From positions 1 through 7,921 of the forward strand of contig JAPOZF010000626.1 in the NCBI GenBank assembly GCA_026706165.1: 7,921 nucleotides of DNA, given 5' to 3'. A program made the translations under genes and the position numbers. This document shows, piece after piece, positions 6,959-7,921 of this stretch. A model generated the notes under the pieces. That model saw only the letters and a program-made list of their open reading frames with translations. It was not told the origin of the DNA and searched no databases. Origin of the DNA: Gemmatimonadota bacterium. GTDB lineage: Bacteria; Latescibacterota; UBA2968; UBA8231. Numbering within the stretch: position 1 is the first letter of the stretch; every line of letters begins with the position of its first letter.

Positions 6959-7921
6959 TCACGCGCCGGAGGCGCGCACGTGTCTTTCCACTTCTCCGGG
7001 AAAGTACTTCATCAGGCTCTGCGTGATGTTGGGGGCCGCGGTTCCGAGGCCGCAGGCGCTCGTCGCCGCCATCGCCGCCCCCATATCCTCGACCTCGCGG
7101 CGCCAGGCCGCCGGTCTGCGCGGCGACCCCGGAGCCCCGGCGAGGCGCTCGGTCAGCCGCTGCGTGCCGATGCGGCAGGGGAAGCACTTGCCGCACGATT
7201 CCTCGGCGAAGAACTCCATGGCGCCGTGCGCGGCCTCGATCATGTCGCGGCTGTCGTCGAACACCATGATGCCGCCGGCCCCGAGGAAGGAGCCGCGCGA
7301 ACGGATGTCCGGTTCGTCGAGGGTGGCTTCGAGGTCGCCGCCGGCGAGGAAGCCGCCTGAGAGGCCGGCCATGGTCACCGCCTGGATAGACCGACCGCCC
7401 GGAGCGCCGCCGGCCCAGTCGTCCAGCAGCGTCCGCAGGGGCAGGCCTAGCGGCACTTCGTAGTTGCCGGGGCGCTCGATGTCGCCGCTGAGGCTGATCA
7501 GCTTGGTGCCGGCGTGCTCCCCGAGGCCGAGCCCCCGGTACCAGGCGGCCCCGTTGCGCACCACCGGGGGGGCCGAGGCCAGGGTCTCGACGTTGTTGAC
7601 CACGGTCGGCAGGTTCTCGTACCCGTGCGTGACCGGGAAGGGGGGGCGGTTGCGCGGGAACGGGTGGCGCCCCTCGAGGCTGTTGAGGAGCGAGCCCTCC
7701 TCGCCGCAGATGTAGGCCCCGGCCCCGCGCCTCAGGTAGAGGCGGAACTCGAAGCCGCTGCCGAGGATGTCGGTCCCGAGAAGGCCGGCGGCCTCCGCCT
7801 CGGCCATGGCGCGCTCGAGGATCTCGAAGGTCTCCGGGTATTCGTAGCGCAGGTAGATGAACCCCAGCTCCGCCCCGGAGGCGTACGCCGCCAGCAGCAT
7901 CCCCTCGATGACGGAATGCGG
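6959..7921 (-). CDS. fdsB: NuoF/FdsB-like NADH-binding (diaphorase) subunit of the formate dehydrogenase, 5' end outside window
   Basis: This is the C-terminal part of a 51-kDa-type flavoprotein subunit (NuoF/FdsB/HoxF family), which carries FMN and one [4Fe-4S] cluster and passes electrons between NAD(P)H and the Fe-S chain of the alpha subunit. The frame is open to the right edge, where PHSVIEG precedes the Met at 7900-7898, matching the family's P..viEGm; the Met is therefore internal. Counting from it, GAGAYICGEEGSLLNSLEG (59-77), the FPRNRPPFP segment (81-89) and TVVNNVETLA (99-108) form the FMN-binding region; SCGKCFPCRIGTQRL gives Cys236, Cys239 and Cys242, and Cys283 (SACGLG) completes the N3-type cluster. 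The protein ends about 30 residues after that Cys, so it lacks the C-terminal ferredoxin extension of HydB-type bifurcating subunits. The glycine-rich NADH loop lies beyond the edge. It precedes the alpha gene by 15 bp in one operon; a NuoE-like gene probably lies further right. The symbol follows the FdsB naming and is a family assignment. Confidence 0.92.
   Translation of the reverse strand, partial: PHSVIEGMLLAAYASGAELGFIYLRYEYPETFEILERAMAEAEAAGLLGTDILGSGFEFRLYLRRGAGAYICGEEGSLLNSLEGRHPFPRNRPPFPVTHGYENLPTVVNNVETLASAPPVVRNGAAWYRGLGLGEHAGTKLISLSGDIERPGNYEVPLGLPLRTLLDDWAGGAPGGRSIQAVTMAGLSGGFLAGGDLEATLDEPDIRSRGSFLGAGGIMVFDDSRDMIEAAHGAMEFFAEESCGKCFPCRIGTQRLTERLAGAPGSPRRPAAWRREVEDMGAAMAATSACGLGTAAPNITQSLMKYFPGEVERHVRASGA

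Noticed and set aside
1..7921. CRISPR array, tRNA or rRNA gene, insertion sequence or attachment site
   Set aside because: No direct repeat array, cloverleaf, transposase or terminal inverted repeats were seen by eye; all space is taken by ordinary genes and short gaps.

Overview
The window is GC-rich DNA with long overlapping shadow frames and tightly packed bacterial genes. It most likely comes from an anaerobic or facultative bacterium with a selenocysteine-dependent formate metabolism. No rRNA or other phylogenetic marker is present, so the phylum cannot be fixed. The CCA-enzyme type and the cytoplasmic-type sulfatase would fit several GC-rich groups (PVC, Acidobacteria and others), and this is only a guess.

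Layout. (1) Bases 1-664 (+) carry the C-terminal part of a CCA-adding tRNA nucleotidyltransferase with an HD domain, cut by the window edge. (2) A 104-bp gap with a candidate sigma-70-type promoter leads into a three-gene (+) cluster: a type I sulfatase (769-2220), FdhD (2222-3064, one base after the sulfatase stop) and a xylose-isomerase-like TIM-barrel protein (3090-3959). (3) A convergent intergenic region (3960-4150) holds several perfect inverted repeats, one of which looks like the intrinsic terminator of the opposing operon. (4) On the (-) strand lie a formate dehydrogenase catalytic subunit (4151-6943) and, transcriptionally upstream of it, a NuoF/FdsB-like diaphorase subunit (6959 to the window edge, partial).

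The main point for annotation is that the formate dehydrogenase alpha subunit is one 930-residue selenoprotein. An in-frame TGA at 5806-5804 (-) lies exactly at the active-site Sec/Cys position (NCSRA-U-HAPTVAGL). It is followed at the right distance by a bacterial SECIS hairpin with the GGUCU apical loop. A standard gene caller would split it into two ORFs (6943-5804 and 5755-4151) or call it broken.

How the genes work together. The NuoF-like and alpha subunits would form a soluble NAD(P)-linked formate dehydrogenase or CO2 reductase, probably with a NuoE-like subunit beyond the right edge. FdhD, encoded convergently, supplies the sulfur that activates the Mo/W-bis-MGD cofactor of that enzyme. 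Why fdhD sits between a sulfatase and a sugar-isomerase-like gene is not explained by the sequence. No wholly new system can be claimed. The unusual elements are the Sec codon with SECIS, the loss of the His-Cys3 iron-sulfur site in the alpha subunit, and the sulfatase-fdhD-isomerase grouping. No gene-free stretch exceeds 300 bases.
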